A DNA stretch of 64,000 nucleotides from Notospermus geniculatus (Eukaryota > Nemertea > Pilidiophora > Heteronemertea > Lineidae): contig NMRB01000243.1 of NCBI GenBank assembly GCA_002633025.1, positions 197,522 through 261,521 on the forward strand, written 5' to 3'. This document shows positions 1 to 11,102 of the stretch, one piece after another. Position 1 is the stretch's first letter, and each line of letters opens with the position of its first letter. The position numbers and the translations under genes were made by a program. Below the pieces are notes generated by a model. It did not search any database. It saw nothing but the letters and a program-made list of their open reading frames with translations, and was not told the origin of the DNA.

Positions 1-58
1 ATCAGGGGTTCTCAGCGCTCGCTCCCGACGAAGGGAGCAAGCGCTAAGAACCCCTGAT
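1..58. repeat. Perfectly foldable GC-rich hairpin, left copy
   Basis: The arms begin ATCAGGGGTTCTCAGCG and close with the reverse complement around a loop of about 7 bases. The same hairpin is at 12125-12179, in the same position relative to the downstream GPCR, so it belongs to the duplicated block. The block therefore probably continues left of the window. Confidence 0.8.
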
Positions 59-450
59 GTTCTCAGGATGGTGGTCACCATAATATTCAACATTATTTAC
101 ACTATGAACATGATGAAAGCGAAAGAAAATCGAATGCGCAGAAGACAACACATACCCGACTGTGTGCCACGATAATTGCAAAATACAAGGCGTCAGTAGT
201 CACAATCTGACAAAACGTCTCTCACCTTTTCATCTGTGTAAAGGAAAAACTGCGTCCTTTCGTTTTTGTTATGACGACAGATATCGCAATCGGACAGTTT
301 CTGGTTCCTTGTCAACCTCCAGCACATGAGCCAAAGCACATCCCTGGTATAAAAAGCTGCGTTGAAAAGAGCTGCCTGGAGAATTACTTTAATAAACGTC
401 ATCGGTACGAGGAAATCGGCCTACCGGGTACGCCGATTACTGGCAGAGCA

Positions 451-510
451 AATGACAGTGACGCTACACTTCATTGCCCAAAACGAATTTCTGTATATCA
501 TTGCATTGAG
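451..510 (+). pseudogene. Possible relic of a GPCR TM7 exon (left copy)
   Basis: In one frame this stretch reads LHFIAQNEFLYIIA, resembling LRFNAQNEFLYDIW just before TM7 in exon 3 of the GPCR at 1208-2733. A more decayed version with a stop lies at 12561-12605, upstream of the second GPCR. It may be the remnant of an older tandem receptor. The match is short, so this is tentative. Confidence 0.35.
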
Positions 511-1207
511 GGGGAAGACACACTGTAGCTACATACATGTACTCATATCGGTCAGGCATGTCAGGAACGGCCGTCTTAGATACGAAATCCTAAGATTACA
601 GGTACATGTTCTTTTACCTCGTTCCTATAGTTCTGTAAGCACTTTTGTGGGTGTCGCCTGCATGTACATATCACCCTGCGTTTCTGAGCTACATTTTGCA
701 TACTTGTCAGAGCTATCTGCATTTGCCTTCATCGAATGATAAACACGTCTATTCGATGAAAAATCAAGCATGTTCGTTCAAAATCAACGCACTTTAAAAT
801 AACAATAACAGTTTTAAAATAACTTCAAGCAGAAGATTTTCTGATGTCAAAATGCGATGCGCAGCATTCATTGTGATCATGATAGCGCATGCTGATACAA
901 TAGCAGACGAAGATAAATGGGCACACTCAAAATTGGGTCTGCATTATGAAAGAAGGGGCAATATTTGTGTTCTAGCAGGAATGTTGAATACCATATTCTT
1001 GTAGGAAATATTTTTTCGCAAAGATTGTTAATTCGCACAAATCTTCTGTGAGAAGGAGCCACGGGAGCGTGAGAGGATTTCCGATACATGCATTGAAACT
1101 TACGATAATAATTTCCACTTTGTATATTTCACCAAGCGAATGATTGGCGCCGTGTCTTGGAATGGTGCATCATCCTAGTTTGTTGAAGAAGGTATCATTA
1201 GAACAAC

Positions 1208-2733
1208 ATGGTGGACAAAGAAATCGTAACTCGCAACATCAGCAGCGACGGAAAGGATGATGCGGAGCTTTATGCTGATCTCAAACTTTTCTACGAGATT
1301 TGTCTTCATTACCTTTGGATTGTACCAACAGTTTTTGGTATTCCTGGAAATATTCTCTCAATCGTCGTCGCCAATAGGAAGAAAAATAAGAATTTGTCTC
1401 CGTGTATTTATATAACCGCCATGGCTACGGCAGATACCCTATTTCTCGTGGGACAAACATGGTATATACCTGTCTTGTTCATCTACGGTCCGAGACTGGG
1501 AGAAGATATACCAAACTTGAGAGCATATGTTGTTATGTACGTTGGTATTCAAACCGTGTAGATAAAATCCAGTACCCGTATTTTGAAGTTGGTCCAAATG
1601 CCAAGGTCTTTCAGAAATACATTGTGATGAGATGTTTGATTGAGCTCGAAACATGTCGTTGTCGAGTTGTTAAAAAGGCATCCCGAAAGCTGCAACACTT
1701 TCGTTCAGCAATAGGTAAGTAACTATGCCATGCAGTTTGTGTGTAGGCCTACATGTGTAACTTGAAGATTTGTGATGTTTTTAGATTCCAATACTTTTGG
1801 TCGTACACGACAGCCATGCTATCTGGCCTCTTCCTAGCCGAGATGTCCATCGATAGACTCATAGCTGTACGATTACCAATGTCTGTTTCGAGGCTGTGTA
1901 CGCCATCAAGGACCAGAAACGTCGTCATCATCACTACAGTGATATTTACAGGATTGAATCTCAACACATTCTTTACTCACAAATATGCAAAGGACGCCGC
2001 CACTGGTAAATATGTTGATAAAAACGATAAATTTGATCCCTTACCCAGTACAATAATTCTCCCCGAGTGAAATCATTCACTTTAAAAGATGGCTATTAAG
2101 AAGGCTATTAATAAATTATATTCAAATAGGTTACCTTGACTGGAGACAGATTGTGATCTTGGTGATAGATACTACATGTATTTTCTCGTGTATTCTGCTT
2201 TGTTGTGACTGATTTATTTCATTTTAGGATACGACTTTGCGTACATTTCTGTCAAGAACAACCCCACCATTGAAATGCTCACTTCGGGATTCCAATTACT
2301 GTTTGGCGCTTTCGTGCCACTGGCCATCATTCTGGGCTGTAACGTCGTCATTATAATCACAGTTAAATCTGCATCTAAAAATAGAATCAAAATGAAAGTC
2401 GATCAAAGTCACGATGAGAAGCGGAAGGAAATGGAGTATCTAACGCGCATGCTCGTGTTTGTTAGTGTTGCTTACATCATAACGTCTGTTCCTTTCCGAA
2501 TTTATTATCTCGTCATTGATATACCAGAAATATCCAAACTGTATGATATGAGTAGCGAATACTGGAGCCTGCGTTTCAATGCTCAAAATGAATTTCTTTA
2601 CGACATATGGGTGTGTAATTACGCTTTCAACTTTTACCTTTATTGTGTTGGAGGGGGACGAAAATATAGGAAAGACACACTGGAGATACTAGAGTTAGTT
2701 AAGCACTGCTGTCTTCGCGATGCAAGATCTTAA
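1208..2733 (+). CDS. Rhodopsin-family (class A) orphan GPCR, copy 1
   Basis: Three exons, 1208-1536, 1785-2005 and 2228-2733, with phases 2 and 1 that join without a frame break, give 351 residues. The start is the first ATG; an NIS N-glycosylation site is at residue 10. Visible marks: TM1 with GN at about 47-48, TM2 MATAD with the conserved Asp at 76, TM3 ending in SIDR (131-134) where most receptors have DRY, a basic third loop (SASKNRIKMK), TM6 with SVPF, and TM7 with NFYLY in place of NPxxY. I see no extracellular cysteine at the top of TM3 or in loop 2, so the usual class A disulfide appears absent. It would signal through G proteins at the plasma membrane; the ligand is unknown, and a peptide ligand of FMRFamide-receptor type is only a guess. 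It is a near-identical paralogue of the gene at 13254-16414, with shorter introns. Confidence 0.85.
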
Positions 2734-3243
2734 GATTCTGTGAACTCCAGTGAAGGAGTCATGCACATGTGCAATGAATAACTCCGCCCATTGTACATGT
2801 ATGCCTGACACCGTTAGGACCGTATAAGAGCTTGTGAAAATCTACTTCCAAATTATAGTTTATCAGTATCAGCATTTTCTATAAATCTAAAATACGAAAG
2901 AACAGAGCATAAATGGGGTATTACTTGGCAGTAGGGGATATCATATCAGTCTTTATTAAAATCTTATCCGCCATTTACAATGAAAAGGAAAGAAAATTGT
3001 ACAACACTGAGTCGGGTCAATGCCATTAGAAAAGTACATCTACACGAGAGATATCCAAAGTCTGTACAGAATAGTTTAACAAGGACAAACATAGAAATTT
3101 TTAAAAAAAGAAGCAATGGTTACATGTATCTGGGATCATGGTCATATCGGCAGGCCTACGTATCGTACATGTACATTTTAATCATGTTACATGTCAATTA
3201 TTTAAAACACATCCAATGGATAGGCCCCTGCTTCACCATGTGA

Positions 3244-4435
3244 TCATGACTCTACCATGTCTACTTTTACGGTGCTGTTCGTAGACGGAGGGAAAACGAA
3301 CAGATTTTTTATGATATCAATCACACAAGCACATAAGATGTAAAGGATGCCATACGCCACTCTGTCACTTGTTGCTCTGCTCGTCTGGACCCATCCGTGA
3401 AACTCGTATTGGCCACAGTAACCAGAAGTAAGTGGCTGCGATGGGATGTTCCGTCTGAAAATAAAGATACCGAGAGTTTGCTTGCGCATTTGCTCATTAA
3501 TGTGTTTTTACAATCATAACCTTTAAAGGTGCTCTAGTTCGAATTGTAAACATTACGGTGTGCCACCTATTGTCAACTTCTGGTACTAACAAATCAGATT
3601 AAATCAACTTAAATCTCGCCTTTCACAACTTTTTGTTTGTTTTTGAGCGTAAAATCATAAATACATTTCAGTTACAAGAATATTTATCAAGATAGATATA
3701 GAAATAGATAACATTAATGTTTTGGTATACACGGTGCTGCCACCTGGCCGAGGAAAAATAACTATTATAATCAACCATGTAAATAAACAAACCGTAATGT
3801 TTACAATTCGAACTAGAGTACCTTTAAACACCCTACATGATTATGACAGCATATATTGACGTCATTCTTTATTGAATCTGACACCAAGTCAGATCTGACA
3901 CCAGATCTGACACACCAAGTCAGATTCTGACACAACTTCTTTAATGTCATGCACATCTTAGCCCTACCTTAGCATCCGACATCGGTGCTCATCTAACCGA
4001 TAGAGGGCGTAACCTATGTCACGTGATTCTTTTGTACTCCATAACCGTTCTGCCATTGCTGAGGCCCTCGGCCTAGAGAAGAAAAACGACAGCGGCATAA
4101 TTCTCTGTAACGATACCATGCACGGATATTGGCGGCGGGGCGGGGGGCAGATACGAGCATGTTCCAAGCGAAAGTAGTCGTTGACGAAAAGCTCCGTCGT
4201 AATTCATAAATTATAAGCTATTTTGTCGACGATGTAACCATTAAAAGTGTGCACGTATCCCTTGTTGTCAGCTTCCTTCGCTCGGTTAGCACAGAATCAA
4301 CAAACCTCTGCTGGAGTAATGTGACACATTTCATTCTAACGTACCACATTAAAGGTATCATATTGGGTCCATCAATGTAATGGGTCCAAATCGTTGCCTC
4401 TCCTCCAATAAGCGAACCTACTTTCAGCGGCCCTC
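3244..4435 (-). pseudogene. Hexosaminidase-like 3' gene fragment, copy A (last three exons)
   Basis: Exons 4345-4435 ([15 protein letters not shown]), 3968-4072 ([12 protein letters not shown]) and 3244-3454 ([18 protein letters not shown], then a hydrophobic segment and stop) match one-to-one the last three exons of the gene at 16922-24820, with the same lengths (91, 105, 211 bp) and splice sites. All upstream exons are missing; similarity to the parental copy stops near 4560. The fragment has no start and no promoter of its own that I can see, so it is a truncated duplicate although every exon remains open. It lies tail-to-tail with GPCR copy 1, as the parent does with GPCR copy 2. Confidence 0.85.
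3527..3823. mobile_element. piggyBac-like MITE, TTAA flanks (copy A)
   Basis: Inverted ends AGGTGCTCTAGTTCGAATTG and its complement are flanked on both sides by TTAA (3523-3526 and 3824-3827), the target of piggyBac-type transposons. No coding capacity. The same insertion is at 17197-17505 in the second block, so it predates the duplication. Confidence 0.8.
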
Positions 4436-4667
4436 CTATCAATATAAAAGCAATTGTTTAATTCAATAAAACCAGAAACATATATGTTTCTGATAAAACT
4501 GATTGACTGAAACACATGTCGAGAGAGGCACGGGTCGCAATGATGGCTGGTACGATCACCCGTCCCTAATGGATATCGGTAGGCATACGTATCGTACATA
4601 TTTAGTCATGTTACATGTAAATTATTTAAAACACATCCAATGGATAGGCCCCTACTTCACCACGTGA

Positions 4668-4878
4668 TCATGACTCTGCCATGTCTACTTTTACGGTGCT
4701 GTTCGTAGACGGAGGGAAAACGAACAGATTTTTTATGATATCAATCACACAAGCACATAAGATGTAAAGGATGCCGTACGCCACTCTGTCACTTGTTGCT
4801 CTGCTCGTCTGGACCCATCCGTGAAACTCGTATTGGCCACAGTAACCAGAAGTAAGTGGCTGCGATGGGATGTTCCGT
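4668..4878 (-). pseudogene. Hexosaminidase-like last exon, copy B
   Basis: A third copy of the 211-bp terminal exon, open to its stop, with an intact acceptor, ending in MAES as in the parental gene. It sits upstream (in transcription sense) of the three exons of copy A and is part of a secondary duplication: about 3130-3720 repeats at about 4570-5147. No other hexosaminidase exon accompanies it. Confidence 0.85.
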
Positions 4879-4952
4879 CTGAAAATAAAGATACCCAGAG
4901 TTTGTTTGCGCATTTGCTCATTAATGTGTTTTTATACAATCATAACCTTTAA

Positions 4953-5147
4953 AGGTGCTCTAGCTCGAATTGTAAACATTACGGTGTGCCACCTATTGTC
5001 AACTTCTGGTACTAACAAATCAGATAAAATCGAATTAAATCTCGCCTTTCACAACTTTTTGTTTGTTTTTGAGCGTAAAATCATAAATATATTTCAGTTA
5101 CAAGAATATTTACATGTATCAAGATAGATATACAAATAGATAACATC
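4953..5147. mobile_element. Truncated piggyBac-like MITE (copy B)
   Basis: It begins after TTAA (4949-4952) with the same left end as the elements at 3527 and 17197 but loses similarity near 5147, where sequence leading into the ammonium transporter starts. The duplication breakpoint therefore falls inside this element. Confidence 0.7.
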
Positions 5148-5287
5148 AAAAATAGATAAAGACCAAAAATATACCACTCTGAAACAGCCCAGCCCAGGGG
5201 TTTTAGTTATTTTTTTGAATAATAGATGGCGACTCCCAAGCAATAGTATGGCTCCACCAGTCCCCCACCTCTTGGAAGGTTACTGAC

Positions 5288-8200
5288 CTGCAACAGTATC
5301 CGTTGGGTCATCTATCCTTATCGCCAATAGGAACATGCTCCAGGCAATGTAGGCCCATCCTGCCAACCCGCCCACGGCTGCAGCACCCCAGGGATAGACA
5401 ACATCTGCGCAGGCAGCGATGGCCACCATCCCTGTCAGGGTACTATTAATGAGAGTTAAGAGCGACCAGCCTGAGTCCTTACAACCGCAACAATTCTGAA
5501 AAAAATGGTAAAATTTCTTACAAGTAGAGTTTAGTCAGTCGCTAAAATTGAAGTACGATCAGCCTCTCTGTACATTTTTGCAGTTGTCAGTGTTCAAAGA
5601 ATTATCACTTGACGGCTGGACTCGCGTCCTTCTTCCATTTTAGTAAGTTACCTATTTACACATACCTTTGAGCATACTTCTGCAATTTTCTTCGTAAAGA
5701 CGGCAACAACAGCCGCGCAAGTGCCAGCTATCACTGTGTTCATGACAGTCCGTATGAGGATCACGCCATCCCCCGCTGACGATATGCTAACCTTGGCTCC
5801 TCCGTTAAATGCCAATAGGCCGAAAATGAGGATGAAGCCTCCGAGTGCAGTGAGCTGAAATGGAGCGATTCCTGATGGTGACGATGGTCATGCCTATACT
5901 TTGATGGATTTTTGTTTTGTGCCTTTAGGCTTCCCTTACATAGAAGTATACGGTACGAAAACGCCTGTTAACAAAGGCTTCCCGAGGAGTCACGACCGTG
6001 AAGCCATTGTTAACCGGCGTTTTCGTATACCGCATACTTCTATGTAAGGGAAGCCTTTATGTACACATGTAAACTGTACCTCTACGTACGATGGCGATGA
6101 TACTTATTCGAAGGGTACGAAATGTAGATGAGGAGGCCAAAAGATCGCAATAATGCAGAGCCGAGAATGTAAGTTGATATAATAGCATCAATGTTGAGTT
6201 GTACCGCCATTACTGAACTAAATGGATGGACGGATGGATGGATGGATTGGATGGACGGACGGATGGATGGATGGATGGATGGATGGATGGATGGATAGAC
6301 GACAGAGATGAATCTGCTTATCCACCGACGATAGAAGGCCTTTTTTCTACTCACTGGAGTTGAATGTCTGGGTATATTGATTGTTTTGCGAGAATCTTTT
6401 ACGAATTTCCCCCTCCTCGGTCCAAGAAGAATTGCCGTTACCCAGGCAGCTGTTCCACCTACCATGTGGACAACTCCGCTACCGGCGAAATCCTGAAGCA
6501 TAGAAAATCATCGTTATGTAACGGAGTCTGGATTTGGAATACGACATAAGAAAAAGCGGTTGATTGCTTTGTATTTTCCTTACCTCGTAACCGACACCGT
6601 ACGTCTTGCTTCCAAGTTTTAACCATCCATCCGAATGCCAGCACCAATGTGATATGAAAGGAAATATTACTCCTGGAAGCAAACGCAAATTCATGTCAAC
6701 TGGTTACAATGTAATTGTTTGAGTAGGCATGGACATGTGTACTTAATTGGACATTGCTGAAAATGTTGCCGAGACCGTAACTTCTTTGAAAGGCAGTCCG
6801 CATTTAAAATCTTGTACCTTTTTGTTCGATTTTCCTTTAATACGCCCTGAGGACATCTTCAGAACAAAACTCATTTTTTATTTGTTTTGGTATTGAAGAT
6901 GCAAACTTAGCAATCTCATTCACCAGTTCATGAACGAAAAATCCTGTTTCCAAGAAGGATTCAACAGGAAATTGAGGCCAAGAAAATTTGGAAGATTGTG
7001 GAAAATCGTTCAAAACTTCGTTTTACAAAATGACCACTGCAGAGATGTGAGCAAGAAAAAGTACCTGTTACTAGAAAGGTAACGACTGGATATGCAAGGA
7101 ATTCGCTTCTGCCTGCCATGGAGGATGTTGCAATACTTGAAGCAGTGACGGCAAGGACCGTGTGCCAGAGCCAATGGGAATAAGAACTCTCTTGCAAACC
7201 CTCGCTGAAGAAATGACGCCAGCCGAGGAAAAAGTTGCCTGCACCATGGGCGAATGGGTAGCCAATACCCCAGAAAACCAGGATGGCGATGACTGAAGAA
7301 TAAAATGATGTAAGATGTACACTATGGAGAATTTGTCCGTGCATGTCTGGCGAGGTCCAATCTGAACAACAAAAATGACCAACAGCCACGTGATAGCCAC
7401 GTTTCGTTTTCTTACACGTATAGCCTACTGCAATAATTTTTTTTCTCGAAAATGTATACATGTACGTATATTTGTCTGGACAAACTGGGCACTTTAGCAC
7501 GTATAAACTAAGCCTGGCAAGGTTTTATTAATATGGACCTAGATGTTCAGAAATACATGTACATTCTCGCGCACACAGTACAGTTTGTCAACAACAGTCC
7601 AATATCCCGACTGGTCTCGCCTGATGAACACAAATGAACAAAGCAACGGCATGAAGTGCCGATCACCCCTACCTGTACACAACAAGCCTTTGATGACAAC
7701 ATTGGTGGCGTTCTTCTTTCTGACTGAGCCAGCTTCAAGCATGGTGTAACCACATTGCATAACTAAAAGAGATACATGTACAGTCAGACATGGCGCATTT
7801 TGATGTAAAAAAACTGCTTTTTAGTTCCAACAGTTAAAAAAGTAGTGTTAACCATACACCCAAAAGTAGTGTTAACTGTCTGATAACACTATAAATCAGT
7901 GTTAAAAAGAGTGTTAAACGATCTTAACACTAATTTGGAGTGTTGAAGGGTCGGTGTTAACAACGTTTAACACCCATAAATGGTGTTAGGGAATGTCTAA
8001 CACTTAAAATTGATGTTAGCCATCAGTGTTAACCATTTTGAACACCCATTAATGGTGTTAAGGTAAAAGTCTAACACTGTAAAGTAGTGTTAGCTACCAC
8101 TGATAACAAATTCCTGATTTCGCCATGCCAAAATCTAATTCTTCAAGACAAAGTGATGAAATCATTGTAACTTTGCTTGCCATTTCCTTCTCGCTGTTTT

Positions 8201-9112
8201 GAAGCAGGTCTCAAGTGTAAAATAAAAAGTTTGCCATTCTTATATCAAAAACTCCCTCCTGTTTTTCAAGTGGAATCATGGTGTAGTGGATCTGGAAGGG
8301 GCTTGCGGTGCAGAGGGTCCCGGGTTCAAATCCGACCACCTGCACATTTTTTTCTTTCTTTTATTTTTCCAAAATGGACGTTTAAAACCTATTTTCCGAC
8401 TGTGTTGTGAGAAAAACACGTTTTCAGCATGTTTTTAAAAAATATTTTTTGCATTTGGGTGTTAACTTAACACTACTATACAGTGTTAGATAACTTAACA
8501 CTACAGTACAGTGTTAGATACATAACACCAAAATTGGTGTTGGGTGGTAATGGACACTCATAATCGGTGTTACAGTAACACCCATTTTCAGTGTTGTCTT
8601 AACACTCCTTTTTTAACTGTGATCAGGCTGATCTACAAAAACGTACTGATGTTGCATCTACATTAATTAGCTTAAATTCCACCAACAACGTCAACGTGAA
8701 ACTAAATAATTGGAACTTTTATAGTTATCATAATTTAACCTATAGTTGAATCCTTGTAGACAATAATTGGAACTTTTATAGTTATCCTAATGTGACCTAT
8801 AGTTGAATCCTTGTAGACAATAATTGGAACTTTTATAGTTATCATTGTAATGTGACTTTAGGGATCGAATGGCAGATGTAGACAACAAGAGTGGATCTTT
8901 TATGTTCGTCACTGTACAATATATGTACTCGTAACGAATGAAATGTACAATAATCGGAACTTATAATGTTCATCTTCGTGAGAAATCAACATGAATGAAT
9001 TGGTGTACTCACAGAGGACTATTGCAGCAAAAATGGTTACGAATAATATGTTAATGTTTTCCTGCAGGGAGGACATGTCGAAATCCACCGCTGGGTCCAT
9101 CGGGGTCGCCAT
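5288..9112 (-). CDS. Ammonium transporter (Amt family), 5' seven exons only
   Basis: Seven exons (9013-9112, 7673-7762, 7065-7292, 6584-6672, 6355-6492, 5666-5854, 5288-5495), all with GT-AG sites and compatible phases, encode 347 residues from ATG at 9112. Family blocks appear in order: [17 protein letters not shown] (about 35-51), [25 protein letters not shown] (170-182) carrying the ammonium-coordinating Asp and first pore His178, [15 protein letters not shown], and [19 protein letters not shown]. Amt proteins are trimeric membrane channels or transporters for NH4+/NH3. The last visible exon stops at DDPTDTVAG, exactly before the segment that normally carries the second pore histidine (VHxxGG) and the last helices. 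Left of 5288 there are only duplicated GPCR and hexosaminidase pieces, so either the gene is broken or its 3' exons lie beyond the window across a long intron. Confidence 0.9.
5927..6056. mobile_element. Foldback MITE in an Amt intron
   Basis: Near-perfect inverted repeat of about 60-bp arms starting AGGCTTCCCTTACATAGAAG, with a short loop near 5990. It lies in the intron between Amt exons 5 and 6. Confidence 0.7.
6224..6297. repeat. GGAT microsatellite
   Basis: Run of GGAT/GGAC tetranucleotides, about 18 units with a few interruptions, in the same Amt intron. It produces a spurious Ile-His-Pro-Ser repeat on the minus strand. Confidence 0.9.
7830..8620. mobile_element. Inverted-repeat element built of GTGTTAAC subrepeats with an internal tRNA-like unit
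   Basis: Ends ACAGTTAAAAAAGTAGTGTT and, on the other strand, ACAGTTAAAAAAGGAGTGTT form about 20-bp terminal inverted repeats. Inside both halves (7845-8100 and 8455-8605) are many degenerate AGTGTTAA/TTAACACT units in alternating orientation. The middle (about 8105-8450) is different sequence holding a pol III-like promoter (8271-8346). No open reading frame and no clear target duplication. It lies in the first Amt intron. Confidence 0.65.
8271..8346 (+). ncRNA. tRNA-like pol III promoter unit, degenerate
   Basis: A-box-like TGGTGTAGTGGAT at 8279-8291 and B-box-like GGGTTCAAATCC at 8322-8333 have tRNA spacing. The acceptor and T stems do not pair well, so it is not a working tRNA; it is more likely a tRNA-derived SINE head or a promoter captured by the surrounding element. 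Confidence 0.5.
8705..8875. repeat. 57-bp tandem repeat, about three units
   Basis: Units beginning AATAATTGGAACTTTTATAG start at 8705, 8762 and 8819. A weaker fourth trace is near 8940. The repeat lies in Amt intron 1. Confidence 0.8.
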
Positions 9113-10658
9113 CCTGTCGTTGGTTCAAAGCCTAAGGAAATAGAGAGAGACTCCCAAGGTTTCACGTCCGTGATACCATCCAAAAATACGTGTCAATGTT
9201 TCATGGCTACGTTCAAACTCTTTCTCGTTGGATATGCGCTATAAGACTACTCTGTCGGATGCAAAATCGTCGGACAACTATTCTCTACTTAATGATGTAA
9301 TGCTACCCCTAAACCTGACCTTTCCCTTCAACCAATCAGAATAGCCGTTGCTGGCTAACAAGCGTTCTGATTGGTTCCCACGTTTTTGCATTCGTCAATG
9401 GTGTCATGAAACCAGCAGCCTTCCGGTAGAAACAGAACTCCAAGGTTACTAAAATGTTTCATTGATTGAAACATCCGTTACGTCACAGCAGTCAGGCAGT
9501 CAATACAGGAAGACGGATAACCTTACTTCATTATTGAAGAAATGTTAGTTGCATGTCAATACATAACTAATGATTTCAAAGGTACTTCTGGTATTGTTGG
9601 CGAATGAATAAATTATTTGACACGAGTCCATGTTATTGATTTCAGTCAAAGTAACACGTGTAAAGGCTTCTGGATGTCAACCACGTGAATAATACTGTTC
9701 CCTTGTTTCTCATAACATAGGAGAGCCCAGCCTGATCTGGTCTATGGCAAAAATAGGTAGCCTACATGTACACTCATTTTGTCACAAAAAGGACACTAAC
9801 AGTGTAATGCTATTCATGGGATCAGCAAGCGATGCAACAGTCCTTGTGAATCCTAGTATTATCCTTCACCCAACATCGTCCACATAGGGTAAAAACAGAT
9901 TGGTATACTTTCTACATTTACTTCCACTGCTTTCAGATACGATTTTCCCACGTTTATGGGGAATAGAGAAATGGATGGGTGATTCTTTTGCAAGAACATC
10001 GATACCAACTCCAGATTCGGACAAGAAATCGATTATCAGCAAGTGGAGGCCTATACAGGCTCAAAATTATGAAAAACAGGCAGTAGTAAAATTTGACGAA
10101 AACTTCTAAAAAACAGAAGTAGGCCTAACTTTTTTCTGTTGTGTATATACGACACATCACGCATTCCTTACCTTGATGAAAGAGGATAGTCCTTACAACT
10201 GTTGGTGTCTTATCCGGTTGTTATTGTCAACCCTTTTATAGGGGCTTCCTCTTTTGTCCTTTTCCATGTCCTTCCATACCCGACCACAAACACAATCAAT
10301 TAGGGCTTATTACAAACCACAGCCCAGTTCATAAATAGGCAGGAAGGTATGTGCTTGTCTGTGCATGTATGTATGTATGCCTTCGTGGTTCCAACGTAAT
10401 AGATATCCTGTACAAAAGAACATTTGCGCCCTGAATTGGGTGTATGTGTGCCTTATGCAGAATTAAATAGCGAGTCCGTGGTCGATAATGTTAAATAATT
10501 AGTATTAAAGCACGTCATAAAATCTGTCAACGAGCAGGTGGAGTGCCAAAGATAAAGCGGCCCATACATGATCAATATTGTTGCACAATAAGAGGATAAA
10601 AAGATGGGCAATATTATTGCCAAAAGCAGCTCGATACGACCACGGAGAGTGGAGATAA
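9113..10658. other. Intergenic, upstream of the Amt gene
   Basis: This must hold the Amt promoter and any 5' UTR, but I see no decisive core promoter. Only short open frames without family features are present (for example 9900-10109). I see no recognisable repeat family here. Confidence 0.5.
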
Positions 10659-10815
10659 TACGGAGGTTTAGAAATCAAACGATAAACGTAAACGTTAACA
10701 ACAACGTTTATTTTTGTACCGAAAATTCAATATAAAATCTGGTTAATGTGTACTAGTATGAAAAATAACGTTGTCGTAAAGTTTACGTTTATTGTTTGAT
10801 TGCTAAACCTCCCTA
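10659..10815. mobile_element. MITE, CGGAGGTTTAGAAATCAAAC ends
   Basis: Inverted repeat CGGAGGTTTAGAAATCAAAC against GTTTGATTGCTAAACCTCCC with TA at both edges. It is close kin of the element at 38328-38480 and shares the GGAGGTTT terminus with those at 18986 and 20341. Confidence 0.75.
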
Positions 10816-11102
10816 TTGACTAGTCCCTTGCGGAATGTCGACTGGAACTTTGAAGTGCTCGATTATTTCTTTCTATGGTATCATGCTTTATTTACGCAAA
10901 TCAAATCCACGGTGTTACATGTATGATCGTATTCATCACCCAAGTATTTTGTTGGTGTGAATAAATATCAAACCAAAAAAATTCAAAAACCATACATATG
11001 GTAATAGTGACCCGGATTTCTTCAATTTTTTCACCTAAAACGAACACCAGAACCTACAATGTACACATGCACTCTTGTTGTCATCTTTACATAATAATCC
11101 TT

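Noticed and set aside
6082-6500. 139-codon minus frame rich in His-Pro-Ser
   Set aside because: Only its first part is Amt exon 6355-6492; the rest is the GGAT microsatellite in the intron.
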